This document shows positions 36,124 to 44,558 of a stretch of 64,000 nt of DNA, in pieces; position 1 is the first letter of the stretch, and each line of letters starts with the position of its first letter. This DNA comes from Paracoccus sp. M683 (GTDB lineage Bacteria > Pseudomonadota > Alphaproteobacteria > Rhodobacterales > Rhodobacteraceae). Location: positions 632,683 to 696,682 of the forward strand of contig NZ_VKDF01000001.1 of the NCBI RefSeq assembly GCF_007096355.1, written 5' to 3'. The position numbers and the translations under genes were made by a program. The notes under the pieces were generated by a model, which was given only the letters and a program-made list of their open reading frames with translations, searched no databases and had not been told where the DNA came from.

Positions 36124-38324
36124 CCGACAGCCTGCTGAACCCCGCCGATCCGCCCGAACGCCAGATCACCAAGCTGACGGCAATCTGCACCGCGCTGATG
36201 AACCGGGTCGAGACGCAGACCGACGCGGACGGCGCCGCCTATGCCCAGTTCGAACGCGCCGTCGTGCTGGAGGAAGAGGTGCGCCGCCGCACCTCGGAAC
36301 TGGAAACGGCGCTGCGTCTGCTGAACGAAAGCAATCAGCGCCTGTCCGATGCCAATACCCTGATCGAGCGTGAACGCCGCGATGTCGAAAGCGCGCTGGA
36401 AACCGTGCAGGAAGGCTTTGCCCTGTTCGATCAGGACGACCGGCTGAAACTGTTCAACACGCGCTTTTGCTGGGGCCTGCGCGATGTGCGCGACAGGCTG
36501 CTGGCGGGAATGCGCTTTGCCGAATATATCCAGCTGGCCAGTGACAGCGCCCATCTGCGCCTGCCGCGCGCCGTGACGCGCGAGGACTGGCGCAGCGGCC
36601 GGATGGACAGCCACGGCCAGCCCCATGCCAACCTGACCATCGGGCTGACCGGCGATCACTGGATGCAGATCAGCGAACACCGCACCGCGAATGGCGGCAC
36701 CGCGATCATCCAGACCGACGTGACCGACCTGATCCGGGCGGAACGCGCCACCCGCGACAACCTGCTGGACAACCAGTCACAGGTGATCCGGGCGGCGCTG
36801 GATCATCTGGTTCAGGGCGTGGCGGTCTTTGACCGCGATGCACGGCTGGTGCTGTGGAACTCGCAATTCCGCATCCTGACCCGGCTGCCGCCCACCGCCT
36901 TTCGCATCGGCGCCGATTTCGAACGGGTGGCCGAACAGTTGCAGCAGCTTTACCTGATGCCCGATGCCGATACCCGCACGCGCATCACCGATTGGGTGCG
37001 CGATCAGCGCAAGCGGACCGCGCCGGTGTTTCAGGAACTCAGCGACATGCAGGGCCGGACGCTGGAAACCTTCATGCAGCACCTGCCCGATAACGGTTTC
37101 ATCATCAGCCTGACCGACGTGACCCGCGAACGCGCCACGGTGGCCGATCTGGCCCGCGTGAACCAGTCGCTTGAACAGCGCGTCCGCGCCCGCACGGCCG
37201 AGCTGCAACAGGCGCTGCGCGGGGCCGAACGGTCGAACGCGGCCAAGAACCGCTTTGTCGCCGCCGCCAGCCATGACCTGCTGCAACCGCTGTCCGCCGC
37301 CAAACTGTATCTGACCGGCGCCAAGGAAGGCCCGCATGGCGACACCATCGCCAAGGCCGAGCAGGCCCTGCAAAATGTCGAGGACATCATCGAGGCGCTG
37401 CTGGATATATCCCGTCTGGACAGCGAGGATGACCCACTTGACCGCTACGGCTTTCCGCTGGTGGACATCCTGCGCCCGATGGCCAGCGCCTTTGCCCCTC
37501 TGGCGGCGGCCAAAGGGCTGGATCTACGGGTCATGCCCAGCAGCGCCCATGTCATCAGCGATGCCGGCTTTCTGCGACGCATCCTGCAAAATCTGATCTC
37601 GAACGCGATCCGCTATACCCCCTCGGGGCGGGTGCTGGTGGGCGCGCGCCGTCAGGGCAATGCCCTGCGGCTGGAGGTCTGGGATACCGGCCCCGGCATC
37701 CGCGAGGCCGATCAGCGCGTCATCTTCGAGGAATTTCGCCGCCTGAACCGCCGCGCCAGCGCCAGCGAGGGCATGGGGCTGGGCCTTGCCATCGTCGAAC
37801 GCGCCTGCGCGCGACTGGAACATGACCTGTCGCTATGTTCGGTCCCCGGACGTGGCAGCGCCTTCAAGGTCACGGTGCCAATGGCCAGCGAGGCCTCGCC
37901 TGCGCCCGCGCATGAACCGGCGAGGGATGGCGATCTGGTGCTGCCAGATGCCGGCCTGATCGTGCTGGTCGTCGATGACGACACCCAGATCCGCGAGGCG
38001 ATGGTGGATCTGCTGGATGGCTGGGGCGTCAGCGTGCTGGAGGCCGGATCCTATGCCGAGGCGCTGACCCTTCTGGACGAGGCCGGTATCGTGCCCGACG
38101 CCGTTCTGCTGGATCACCAGCTGGGAGAGGGCGAAACCGGCCTTGACCTTGCGCGCGAGGTCGAGGCTCGCTTTGGCCGCCGCCCCGGCCGCATCGTCAC
38201 CGCCGACCGCTCGCCCGCATTGGTCGAGGCCTGTCTGGCCGAGGGGCTGGGTCTGATGCCCAAGCCGCTGAATACCGACGATCTGCGGGCGTTTCTGGCC
38301 TCGGTGGTGCCATCGGGGGGGTGA
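36120..38324 (+). CDS. PAS-domain hybrid histidine kinase
   Basis: A 734-aa soluble hybrid kinase without transmembrane segments. An N-terminal coiled coil (about 35-90) leads to two PAS domains (about 95-205, VQEGFALFDQDDRLKLFNTR; and 222-345, LVQGVAVFDRDARLVLWNSQ), a second coil, and the HisKA domain with phospho-acceptor His385 in AASHDLLQPLSAAKLYL. The HATPase domain has N-box LISNAIRYTP, DTGPGI and GMGLGLAIV. A C-terminal receiver has Asp665 in DAVLLDHQLGEGETG. This is the layout of NahK/ErcS', which pair with NosP and take part in control of ethanol oxidation in Pseudomonas. It ends the operon; its start overlaps the FIST gene (ATGA). Confidence 0.92.
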   Translation: MTDSLLNPADPPERQITKLTAICTALMNRVETQTDADGAAYAQFERAVVLEEEVRRRTSELETALRLLNESNQRLSDANTLIERERRDVESALETVQEGFALFDQDDRLKLFNTRFCWGLRDVRDRLLAGMRFAEYIQLASDSAHLRLPRAVTREDWRSGRMDSHGQPHANLTIGLTGDHWMQISEHRTANGGTAIIQTDVTDLIRAERATRDNLLDNQSQVIRAALDHLVQGVAVFDRDARLVLWNSQFRILTRLPPTAFRIGADFERVAEQLQQLYLMPDADTRTRITDWVRDQRKRTAPVFQELSDMQGRTLETFMQHLPDNGFIISLTDVTRERATVADLARVNQSLEQRVRARTAELQQALRGAERSNAAKNRFVAAASHDLLQPLSAAKLYLTGAKEGPHGDTIAKAEQALQNVEDIIEALLDISRLDSEDDPLDRYGFPLVDILRPMASAFAPLAAAKGLDLRVMPSSAHVISDAGFLRRILQNLISNAIRYTPSGRVLVGARRQGNALRLEVWDTGPGIREADQRVIFEEFRRLNRRASASEGMGLGLAIVERACARLEHDLSLCSVPGRGSAFKVTVPMASEASPAPAHEPARDGDLVLPDAGLIVLVVDDDTQIREAMVDLLDGWGVSVLEAGSYAEALTLLDEAGIVPDAVLLDHQLGEGETGLDLAREVEARFGRRPGRIVTADRSPALVEACLAEGLGLMPKPLNTDDLRAFLASVVPSGG

Positions 38325-38473
38325 TGGTCGGTGGGGCGGGCGTATCTGCCATTCGAGGAATGAAAAATGGTCTGCTGGTGTGCACCAGACAATCCTTTGC
38401 CCGCGCGCCTTGCTTACGCCCCATAGGCAGAGATAGCCTGCCCGCCATTGAAAACAGATCATATGGGTTAGGG

Positions 38474-39157
38474 ATGCATTCGCGTGAAAAGGTGATTTCG
38501 CTGCTGGTTCAAAAGATCACGGCGCTGCAGCGCCCTCATCCCGTTCGAGTCGCGATCAATGGTCGGATCGCATCGGGAAAGACGACTTTTGCAACTGAGT
38601 TGGCTCTGGCCATAGAGGAACATGGGCGGCCAGTCCTTCATGTCGGTGTGGATGGCTTTCATAACCCATCTGCGGTTCGACATCGCAAAGGGCGTGCGTC
38701 TGCGCGCGGATATTATGAAGACGCCTATGACCTCGCCGCCGTTCGTCGGCGGCTTCTCCAACCGCTTGGTCTTGTCAATGAAAGCGACGAGGCAAGTTGG
38801 CAGGTGCAAACCGGTTCGCTTGATCTTGAAAGCGATCGACCCCTGAACCCGGAACCGATTTCTGTCACTCGGGACACGATCCTGATCGTCGATGGCAGCT
38901 TTTTGCTGGCATCTGTTCTGCGCGATGCTTGGGACTTTACCGTTTTTCTGGATGTAAGCCGGAACGTTGCGACCGAGCGTGGTGCGCAGCGAGACGCCCC
39001 CCGGCTTGGCAGCTTGGCAATCGCCAGGGACCTTCATGAAAAACGCTATCAGGCCGCATGCGACCTCTATTTTCAAGAGATCCGACCGGACCTGATGGCC
39101 CAGGTCGTGATCGCCAATGACGATTTCTTGCACCCCAAGTTCAGGGACATTTCCTAA
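38474..39157 (+). CDS. uridine kinase-like P-loop kinase
   Basis: A 227-aa soluble protein with Walker A GRIASGKTTFA (about 29-39) and the uridine kinase-like landmarks HVGVDGFHNPS (substrate Asp), RGYYEDAYDLAAVRRRLLQP and ILIVDGSFLLASVLRDAWDF. It belongs to the P-loop phosphotransferase group that includes uridine kinase and phosphoribulokinase. The frame is open 51 codons upstream, but ATG 38474 follows GGGTTAGGG and gives a compact domain. Its third codon positions are clearly less GC-rich than those of the flanking genes, and it interrupts the PQQ-linked cluster, so it may be a recent insertion. Substrate unknown. Confidence 0.77.
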   Translation: MHSREKVISLLVQKITALQRPHPVRVAINGRIASGKTTFATELALAIEEHGRPVLHVGVDGFHNPSAVRHRKGRASARGYYEDAYDLAAVRRRLLQPLGLVNESDEASWQVQTGSLDLESDRPLNPEPISVTRDTILIVDGSFLLASVLRDAWDFTVFLDVSRNVATERGAQRDAPRLGSLAIARDLHEKRYQAACDLYFQEIRPDLMAQVVIANDDFLHPKFRDIS

Positions 39158-39201
39158 GCCACGATCACGACACCGGGCCTGCTTTGCCGACATTTGCCGC
39201 G

Positions 39202-40227
39202 CTATCTCTGCGGCGCCTGATGCGTCATCCCGAACTTCCCAAAAATCGCCGCAATCCGCCCATCGGCCAGACCTGCGGCAATGGCGTCATCCACCGCATA
39301 GGCCAGCGGGCGATGGGCGAAATGCTCGCCCGTGCCCAAGGTCCAGCGGGACTTGGCCAGACCGGGCAGCGGCGGCTGATGCAGGGCAATCCCGGCATCC
39401 GGGCCAAGCCGGGCGATCCAGTATTCCAGCTGGCCACGCGGCCCCATCGCCGCCATCACCTCGCCCCCCGCAAGCGCCGCCATCGCATCGGCCAGCTTGG
39501 GAAAGCGCCGGACCCCGGCGGCCGTCTGCCCGCCGGCAAAGCCCGTCAGATAGAAATCGCTGATCGAATCATTCTCGACCCCCACGGTGTCGATGCGGAA
39601 ATAGGCCGGCACCGGCCCGCCATCGGGATAGTCCTTTTCCGCATAGGCGATGGCGATGCTTTCCTCGGCATATTGGCCGTTGAACACCACCTGCTCGACC
39701 CGGCAGGCGAAATGGCTGTCATAGGGCACCCGCATCATCACATTCGACACTGGTGCATTCAGCGCCGAGCCTTGCCAGATGTTCAGCCGCAGGTCGGTTT
39801 CCAGATTTTCGCCCGCCATGACAAAGGTGAAACGCGGCGTTACCCCCAGTTCATCCGCGATCAGCCGCGCAATTTCGACATCGACGCCCTGCGGCTGGCC
39901 ATCCTGCTGCCAGGAATAAGGCGGAAAATCGTCATAGACGGCAAAGGTCATGAAGCCGCGTTCAACGATCTGATCCAGATCCTGCCCGACAATGTCGCGG
40001 CTGGCGTTCTGCGGCTTGGCCTGGGGCACATAATCGGCACAAGGATCCTGCTTGCCCGCAACCGTCCCGGCCGAAGGCGTGTTCGTCACCGCAAAGGGCG
40101 ACAGCGGCGCCTGTGGCTGCGCCTGCTGGGCAAGGGCCGGACCCGGCAGGGCCACAGCCAATGCCAGAACGGCGAAAAGGGCGAATGTCGCGCCCCTTCC
40201 TGCCATTAGGGTGGCTGGCCCGGCCAT
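39202..40227 (-). CDS. quinoprotein-associated periplasmic binding protein (XoxJ/MoxJ-like)
   Basis: A 341-aa protein with a signal peptide (about 10-34, ...LALAVALPGPALA) and a family-3-type solute-binding fold. GFMTFAVYDDFPPYSWQQDG and GVDVEIARLIADELGV are the typical opening; NIWQGSALNAPVSNVMMRVP and AMGPRGQLEYWI lie in the middle. Proteins of this type accompany methanol/ethanol dehydrogenases (XoxJ, MxaJ) and are thought to help maturation or cofactor/metal loading rather than transport. It begins one base after the stop of the cytochrome gene, giving the classic xoxG-xoxJ pair. A second ATG seven codons in is possible. Confidence 0.85.
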   Translation of the reverse strand: MAGPATLMAGRGATFALFAVLALAVALPGPALAQQAQPQAPLSPFAVTNTPSAGTVAGKQDPCADYVPQAKPQNASRDIVGQDLDQIVERGFMTFAVYDDFPPYSWQQDGQPQGVDVEIARLIADELGVTPRFTFVMAGENLETDLRLNIWQGSALNAPVSNVMMRVPYDSHFACRVEQVVFNGQYAEESIAIAYAEKDYPDGGPVPAYFRIDTVGVENDSISDFYLTGFAGGQTAAGVRRFPKLADAMAALAGGEVMAAMGPRGQLEYWIARLGPDAGIALHQPPLPGLAKSRWTLGTGEHFAHRPLAYAVDDAIAAGLADGRIAAIFGKFGMTHQAPQR

Positions 40228-40228
40228 C

Positions 40229-40942
40229 TCAGTGCGCCGCCGACAACCCGACGGTCAGGATCTCTGCCGCCTCGGCATAGGCGTCGGGCTTGGCCTGCAA
40301 CACGCGGGCGGCACGGCTGGCGATGCTGTCGGCGACAGGGGCGCCCGACATGGTCTCGATGCCGCTGCCGATCTCGGTCAGTCGCGTCGCGATGGCCGCG
40401 CTGTCAGCCGCGCCACCATCCGCCGCCGCCTTCAGATCGTCGCGGATCTCGGTCAGTTCGGACGAGGCATCGGTGATCTGGCCGTCATCGGGCCGGGTTT
40501 CGACATAGGTGCGAATCGCCCAGTTTGCCTCTTGCCCCAGCAATTCACCAAAGGCGGGCATCTTGGTGATGCCGTTCTGGGTATAGCCTTCGCGGAACCG
40601 TTCGGTGAACCATTCGTCGCCATATTCCTCGGCCTCGAGGAAACGCAGATCGGGGGCCAGACCGCCCGAAATCGCCTCTAGCCCGTGGCAGCGCGCGCAG
40701 TTCTGGTTATAGCCCGAGGCGCCGACATCAATGGCCTTGCGCCAGACATCCTCGCCCACGGCCTCGGCGCGATAGGGGTTTTCGGTCAGCCAGTCGTCAT
40801 TGCCCAAGGCGGGCAGTCCGCTGGTATCGACGGCCTGGGGGGCCACGTCGCCATGCGCCATCGCGGCGGCAGGCGCCAGGATCGCCGCGCAAAGGGCCGC
40901 GGCCAATGTCAGGCGGTCTGTCGTCTTTGAATGTCCGGGCAT
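40229..40942 (-). CDS. cytochrome c of PQQ-alcohol oxidation (XoxG / c-553i-like)
   Basis: A 237-aa periplasmic monohaem cytochrome c. A signal peptide (about 1-29, cleaved after AMAHG or AMA) precedes a domain with one haem site, C82-A-R-C85-H86, and the likely Met ligand in ITKMPAFGELLGQEANWAIR. The C-terminal third (about 160-237) is an Ala-rich helical extension without haem. It should accept electrons from the PQQ dehydrogenase. GGAGGAAC ribosome site; ATG 40942 chosen because it starts the signal peptide, although the frame is open 37 codons further. It is co-transcribed with the XoxJ-like gene. Confidence 0.87.
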   Translation of the reverse strand: MPGHSKTTDRLTLAAALCAAILAPAAAMAHGDVAPQAVDTSGLPALGNDDWLTENPYRAEAVGEDVWRKAIDVGASGYNQNCARCHGLEAISGGLAPDLRFLEAEEYGDEWFTERFREGYTQNGITKMPAFGELLGQEANWAIRTYVETRPDDGQITDASSELTEIRDDLKAAADGGAADSAAIATRLTEIGSGIETMSGAPVADSIASRAARVLQAKPDAYAEAAEILTVGLSAAH

Positions 40943-41115
40943 GGCGAGTTCCTCCTCATCAGCCTGTTGCCGTTCCATCGGTGTAAGGCGGGGCCGCATC
41001 GGCGGGCTATTCGACATTGGTGTCGGCGCGGGCCGCCATCGGGGTCGGCGCATTGCACCATGGTCGAATTGGCATCGCGCGACCGCCGCCTATCGTGATC
41101 AGGGGGGAGGATCAG

Positions 41116-42318
41116 ATGACGACAGAGACAGTCCATATCACCGCGAGACTGCGCCAGCTTGCCTGCGGCGCGCTGTTGTGCTGCGGCATCGCCCTGCCCG
41201 CCATGGCCGAGACACTGGCCGTTCCGATCGGCTGGCTGCGCGTGCAGGTGCCGCCGCCGCCGATCCTGTCCAATCTGCCCCCCCCGCCCGAGGATCTGGG
41301 CCTTGCCGGCGCCCGTCTGGGGCGGGATGACAATGCCACCACCGGCAGCTTCATGGGCCATGATTACCGGCTGACCGAGACCCAGGTGCCCGAAGGCGAT
41401 GACGTGCTGGCCGCCGCACGGCAGGCGCTGGCCACCACCCCCTTTCTGCTGGTCGATGCGCCTGCTGGCCTGCTGGTCCAGATCGCCGATCTGCCCGAAG
41501 CCCAGGGCGCGCTGATCTTCAACGTCGCGCGGGGCGAGGATGCGCTGCGCGGGGCCGATTGCCGTGCGAACATCCTGCACAGCGCGCCATCAGATTCGAT
41601 GCTGACCGACGCGCTGATGCAGTTCATTGCCTGGCGCCGCTGGTCCGATCTGGTGCTGATCCAGGGCAGTCATCCCGGCGATGCTGCCTTCAGCGCGGCG
41701 CTGGAAAGCTCGGCCACGAAATTCGGGCAGAAGATCACCGCTCGCAAGACCTGGGCCTTCGATGCCGACATGCGCCGCAATGCCAGCGCCGAGGTGCCGC
41801 TGTTCACCCAGGATTTCGGCGATTACGACCTGCTGCTGCTGTCCGACACGCTGGATGATTTCGACCGCTATATTCCCTTCAACACCTGGCTGCCCCGCCC
41901 CACCGGCGGGACCGAGGGCGTCGTGCCGGCGGCTTGGTCACCCTCGGTCGAGCAATCTGGCGCGGCACAGCTGCAAAGCCGGTTCACCGACTTGACCGGC
42001 CGGCAGATGCAATCGGCCGACTATGCGGCATGGGCCGCTGTCCGGGCCCTGGGCGAGGCGGTGACGCGCGCCAACAGCGCCGATCCCGCCACGCTGCGTG
42101 CTTTCCTGCTGTCGGATCAGTTCCAACTGGCCGGCTTCAAGGGACGACCGCAGAACTTTCGTGACTGGGACGGCCAGATGCGCCAGCCAATCCCGCTGGT
42201 CAGCGACCGCGCCGTCGTGGCGCTGGCCCCGATCGAGGGCTTCATGCATCAGCAAACCGAGCTGGACACCCTGGGCACCGACCGGCCCGAAACCGCCTGC
42301 ACCGCCTTTACCGACTGA
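41116..42318 (+). CDS. ABC-type binding protein of the PQQ-alcohol dehydrogenase system (TIGR03863-like)
   Basis: A 400-aa exported protein with a signal peptide (about 1-32, ...ALLCCGIALPAMA). The mature part resembles a branched-chain-amino-acid-type binding fold but with unusual openings such as GWLRVQVPPPPILSNLPPPP and GARLGRDDNATTGSFMGHDY. This is the family called substrate-binding protein of the PQQ-dependent alcohol dehydrogenase system. AGGGGGGAGG ribosome site. The matching ABC ATPase and permease genes usually found downstream are not present; only the beta-propeller gene follows. It is divergent from the cytochrome gene. Confidence 0.85.
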   Translation: MTTETVHITARLRQLACGALLCCGIALPAMAETLAVPIGWLRVQVPPPPILSNLPPPPEDLGLAGARLGRDDNATTGSFMGHDYRLTETQVPEGDDVLAAARQALATTPFLLVDAPAGLLVQIADLPEAQGALIFNVARGEDALRGADCRANILHSAPSDSMLTDALMQFIAWRRWSDLVLIQGSHPGDAAFSAALESSATKFGQKITARKTWAFDADMRRNASAEVPLFTQDFGDYDLLLLSDTLDDFDRYIPFNTWLPRPTGGTEGVVPAAWSPSVEQSGAAQLQSRFTDLTGRQMQSADYAAWAAVRALGEAVTRANSADPATLRAFLLSDQFQLAGFKGRPQNFRDWDGQMRQPIPLVSDRAVVALAPIEGFMHQQTELDTLGTDRPETACTAFTD

Positions 42319-42337
42319 CCAGACAAGGACGACCGCC

Positions 42338-43294
42338 ATGCGAACCGCCACCATTGCTGCCGCGCTTCTTGCCGCATTCCCCGCATCTGCGGCGGAAATC
42401 TGGGTGACCAATGAGAAGGACAATACCGTCAGCGTGATCGACATCGCCACGCTGGAGGTGACGCGGACCATTCCCACCGGCGAACGCCCGCGCGGCATCA
42501 CCTTCAGCAAGGATTACAGCGTCGTCTATATCTGCGCCTCGGACAGCGACACGGTGCAGGTGATGGACCCTGAAACCGGGCAGATCCTGCACGAGCTGCC
42601 ATCGGGCGAAGATCCCGAACAATTCGCCCTGCATCCCGACAATCGCCATCTTTACATCGCCAACGAGGATGACGCGATCACCACCGTGGTCGATACCGAA
42701 ACCAAACAGGTCGTGGCCCAGATCAACGTCGGCATCGAACCCGAGGGGATGGCCGTCAGCCCCGATGGCAAGGTCGCGATCACCACCTCGGAAACGACCA
42801 ATATGGCGCATTGGATCGACACCGAGACCCAGCAGCTTTTTGCCAATACGCTGGTCGACTCGCGCCCCCGTCATGCCGAGTTCACCGATGATGGCAGCCA
42901 GCTGTGGGTCAGTTCGGAAATCGGCGGCACCATCACCGTCTTTGATGCCGCGACGCAGGAAGAACTGGGCAAGGTCCGCTTTGACATGCCCAATGTCCAT
43001 CCCGACAAGATTCAGCCCGTGGGTTTCAAGTTCGACGGCAACAGCGAATATGCCTGGGTTGCGCTTGGGCCCTCGAACCACGTCGCGGTGGTGAATATGG
43101 CCAGCCTTGAAGTCGAGGAATATGTTCTGGTCGGTCGCCGGGTCTGGCATATGGCCTTTTCGCCCGACAAGTCGCAGCTATTCACCACCAATGGCGTATC
43201 CGGCGACGTCACCGTGGTCGATGTCGCCAGCCGCAAGCCGATCAAGACGATCAAGGTCGGGCGCTATCCCTGGGGTGCCGCGCTGCGGCCCTGA
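42338..43294 (+). CDS. PQQ-catabolism-associated beta-propeller protein (TIGR03866-like)
   Basis: A 318-aa exported seven-bladed YVTN-type propeller. A signal peptide MRTATIAAALLAAFPASAAE precedes repeats of the form EIWVTNEKDNTVSVIDIATL, RHLYIANEDDAITTVVDTET and QLFTTNGVSGDVTVVDVASR. The family travels with PQQ-dependent alcohol oxidation genes; its biochemical role is unknown. AAGGAC ribosome site, 19 bases after the preceding stop, so it forms a two-gene operon with the binding protein. It converges on the DUF3035 lipoprotein gene. Confidence 0.87.
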   Translation: MRTATIAAALLAAFPASAAEIWVTNEKDNTVSVIDIATLEVTRTIPTGERPRGITFSKDYSVVYICASDSDTVQVMDPETGQILHELPSGEDPEQFALHPDNRHLYIANEDDAITTVVDTETKQVVAQINVGIEPEGMAVSPDGKVAITTSETTNMAHWIDTETQQLFANTLVDSRPRHAEFTDDGSQLWVSSEIGGTITVFDAATQEELGKVRFDMPNVHPDKIQPVGFKFDGNSEYAWVALGPSNHVAVVNMASLEVEEYVLVGRRVWHMAFSPDKSQLFTTNGVSGDVTVVDVASRKPIKTIKVGRYPWGAALRP

Positions 43295-43329
43295 CCGGGC
43301 TGCAACGCCGCGCTGCCGCCCTGCCCGCG

Positions 43330-43851
43330 CTATTCTTCGGCGGCGGGCGGGGCGCTTGGCGTCCGGGCGCCGGCACGACGCCAGCGCAGCAGCTCGGCAT
43401 CGGGGTCCAGCATCATCGGGCGATAGGCGCGCATATACACGCTGGTCTGTGCCAGCGTTTCCAGCAGGCGACGCGAATTGGCCTCGCGCCAGGCCTGATC
43501 GGCCACGGCCAGTTCCTGACGGATCCCCGGCTGCACCCCGTTGCGCGAGGCATAGGACACCAGCCCGCCATCCGCCGCGCCAATGCCCTGATTGGCCAGC
43601 CGCTGCGGATTGCCACCCAGGGCACCCACCGCATCGCCAAACGGCGTCGGGTCGGTGATGCTTGTCCCGCCCGGCGTCGGTGCGGGCAGCATCGCCAGGT
43701 CGGGCGGCATGCTGAGCGGCTTGGTCGGCAGAATCGCAAATTCATCCGGGCCGTCCTGACCCGATTTCAGGTTCATCAGCCGCCCGTCATTGCTGCAACC
43801 GGCCAGCCCCAGACCAGCCGCGATCGTCAGTGTCAGCGCAATTGCCCGCAT
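43330..43851 (-). CDS. DUF3035 lipoprotein (possible BamF-type outer-membrane assembly factor)
   Basis: A 173-aa lipoprotein with signal ending LTIAAGLGLAGC, so the Cys near residue 18 is lipidated. The conserved body includes PDEFAILPTKPLSMPPDLAM, LPAPTPGG and QELAVADQAWREANSRRLLE. Proteins of this alphaproteobacterial family (DUF3035) have been annotated as the Bam subunit BamF; I recall this only as an annotation. The frame is open 25 codons upstream into lspA; ATG 43851 starts the signal peptide. It follows lspA, whose product would process it, by 34 bases. Confidence 0.8.
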   Translation of the reverse strand: MRAIALTLTIAAGLGLAGCSNDGRLMNLKSGQDGPDEFAILPTKPLSMPPDLAMLPAPTPGGTSITDPTPFGDAVGALGGNPQRLANQGIGAADGGLVSYASRNGVQPGIRQELAVADQAWREANSRRLLETLAQTSVYMRAYRPMMLDPDAELLRWRRAGARTPSAPPAAEE

Positions 43852-43885
43852 TCCGGCCTGCCCCCGTTTTCCTTGTTGGCCCGTT

Positions 43886-44554
43886 CTAGCGCGAATTCCC
43901 CGCCTCGTCACGGGTCTTGTCGCCACCCTTTTTCGGGGCTTTTTCGGCGACCTTCTTTTCAGCCGTCTTTTCGCCGCCGCCCTGCGACGGCATCAGAATC
44001 AACCCGATCGCCCCCGCAAAGATGGAGATGTCCGCCACGTTGAAACTGTAGGGGTTCTGCCAGCCCGGCAGCGACATGTTCAGGAAATCAGCCACCGCAC
44101 CATAATACAGCCGGTCGATGACATTGCCGATGGCCCCGCCAATCAGCAGCCCACCCGCAACCCGCGCCAGCCGGCCATGCTGGGACCAGGTCAGCCAGAC
44201 CCAGATCCAGATGCTGATGCCCACCGCCACGGCGATCAGCACCCAGCGCATGAAATCCTGTTCACTGGACAAAAGCCCGAAATTCACGCCCTCGTTCCAG
44301 GCCATGCGCAGGTTCAGCCAGGGCGGCAGCACGTCGATTTCGCGCAGGCGGTCCAGCCGCAGCCCATGGACGATCCAGTATTTCAGCAACTGGTCGATGA
44401 CGATGACCGCCACGGCGACCCATGCCACCAGCCGCATCGAGCCGGGCTTATCCGCCCGAGGGCCGGGTTCGCCGACCCTGGGCGTGAGCGGCTTGGGTTT
44501 CGGCGCGCTGGCCGTCGATTTGCCGGCCGAAGAAGGTGCTTTGCGATCCGCCAT
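43886..44554 (-). CDS. lspA: lipoprotein signal peptidase (signal peptidase II)
   Basis: A 222-aa inner-membrane aspartyl protease with four transmembrane helices. The catalytic Asp residues lie in GNVIDRLYYGAVADFL and FNVADISIFAGAI. NEGVNFGLLSS (usually NxGAAFG) and IGGAIGNVIDR are family signatures. It has a 39-residue basic/Pro-rich N-terminal extension and a Lys-rich C-terminal tail, compared with the usual 160-170 aa; an alternative ATG at 44437 (MRLVAWV) would remove the extension. The upstream ATG is 4 bases after the purH stop, which favours it within the operon. Confidence 0.9.
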   Translation of the reverse strand: MADRKAPSSAGKSTASAPKPKPLTPRVGEPGPRADKPGSMRLVAWVAVAVIVIDQLLKYWIVHGLRLDRLREIDVLPPWLNLRMAWNEGVNFGLLSSEQDFMRWVLIAVAVGISIWIWVWLTWSQHGRLARVAGGLLIGGAIGNVIDRLYYGAVADFLNMSLPGWQNPYSFNVADISIFAGAIGLILMPSQGGGEKTAEKKVAEKAPKKGGDKTRDEAGNSR

Positions 44555-44558
44555 GATG

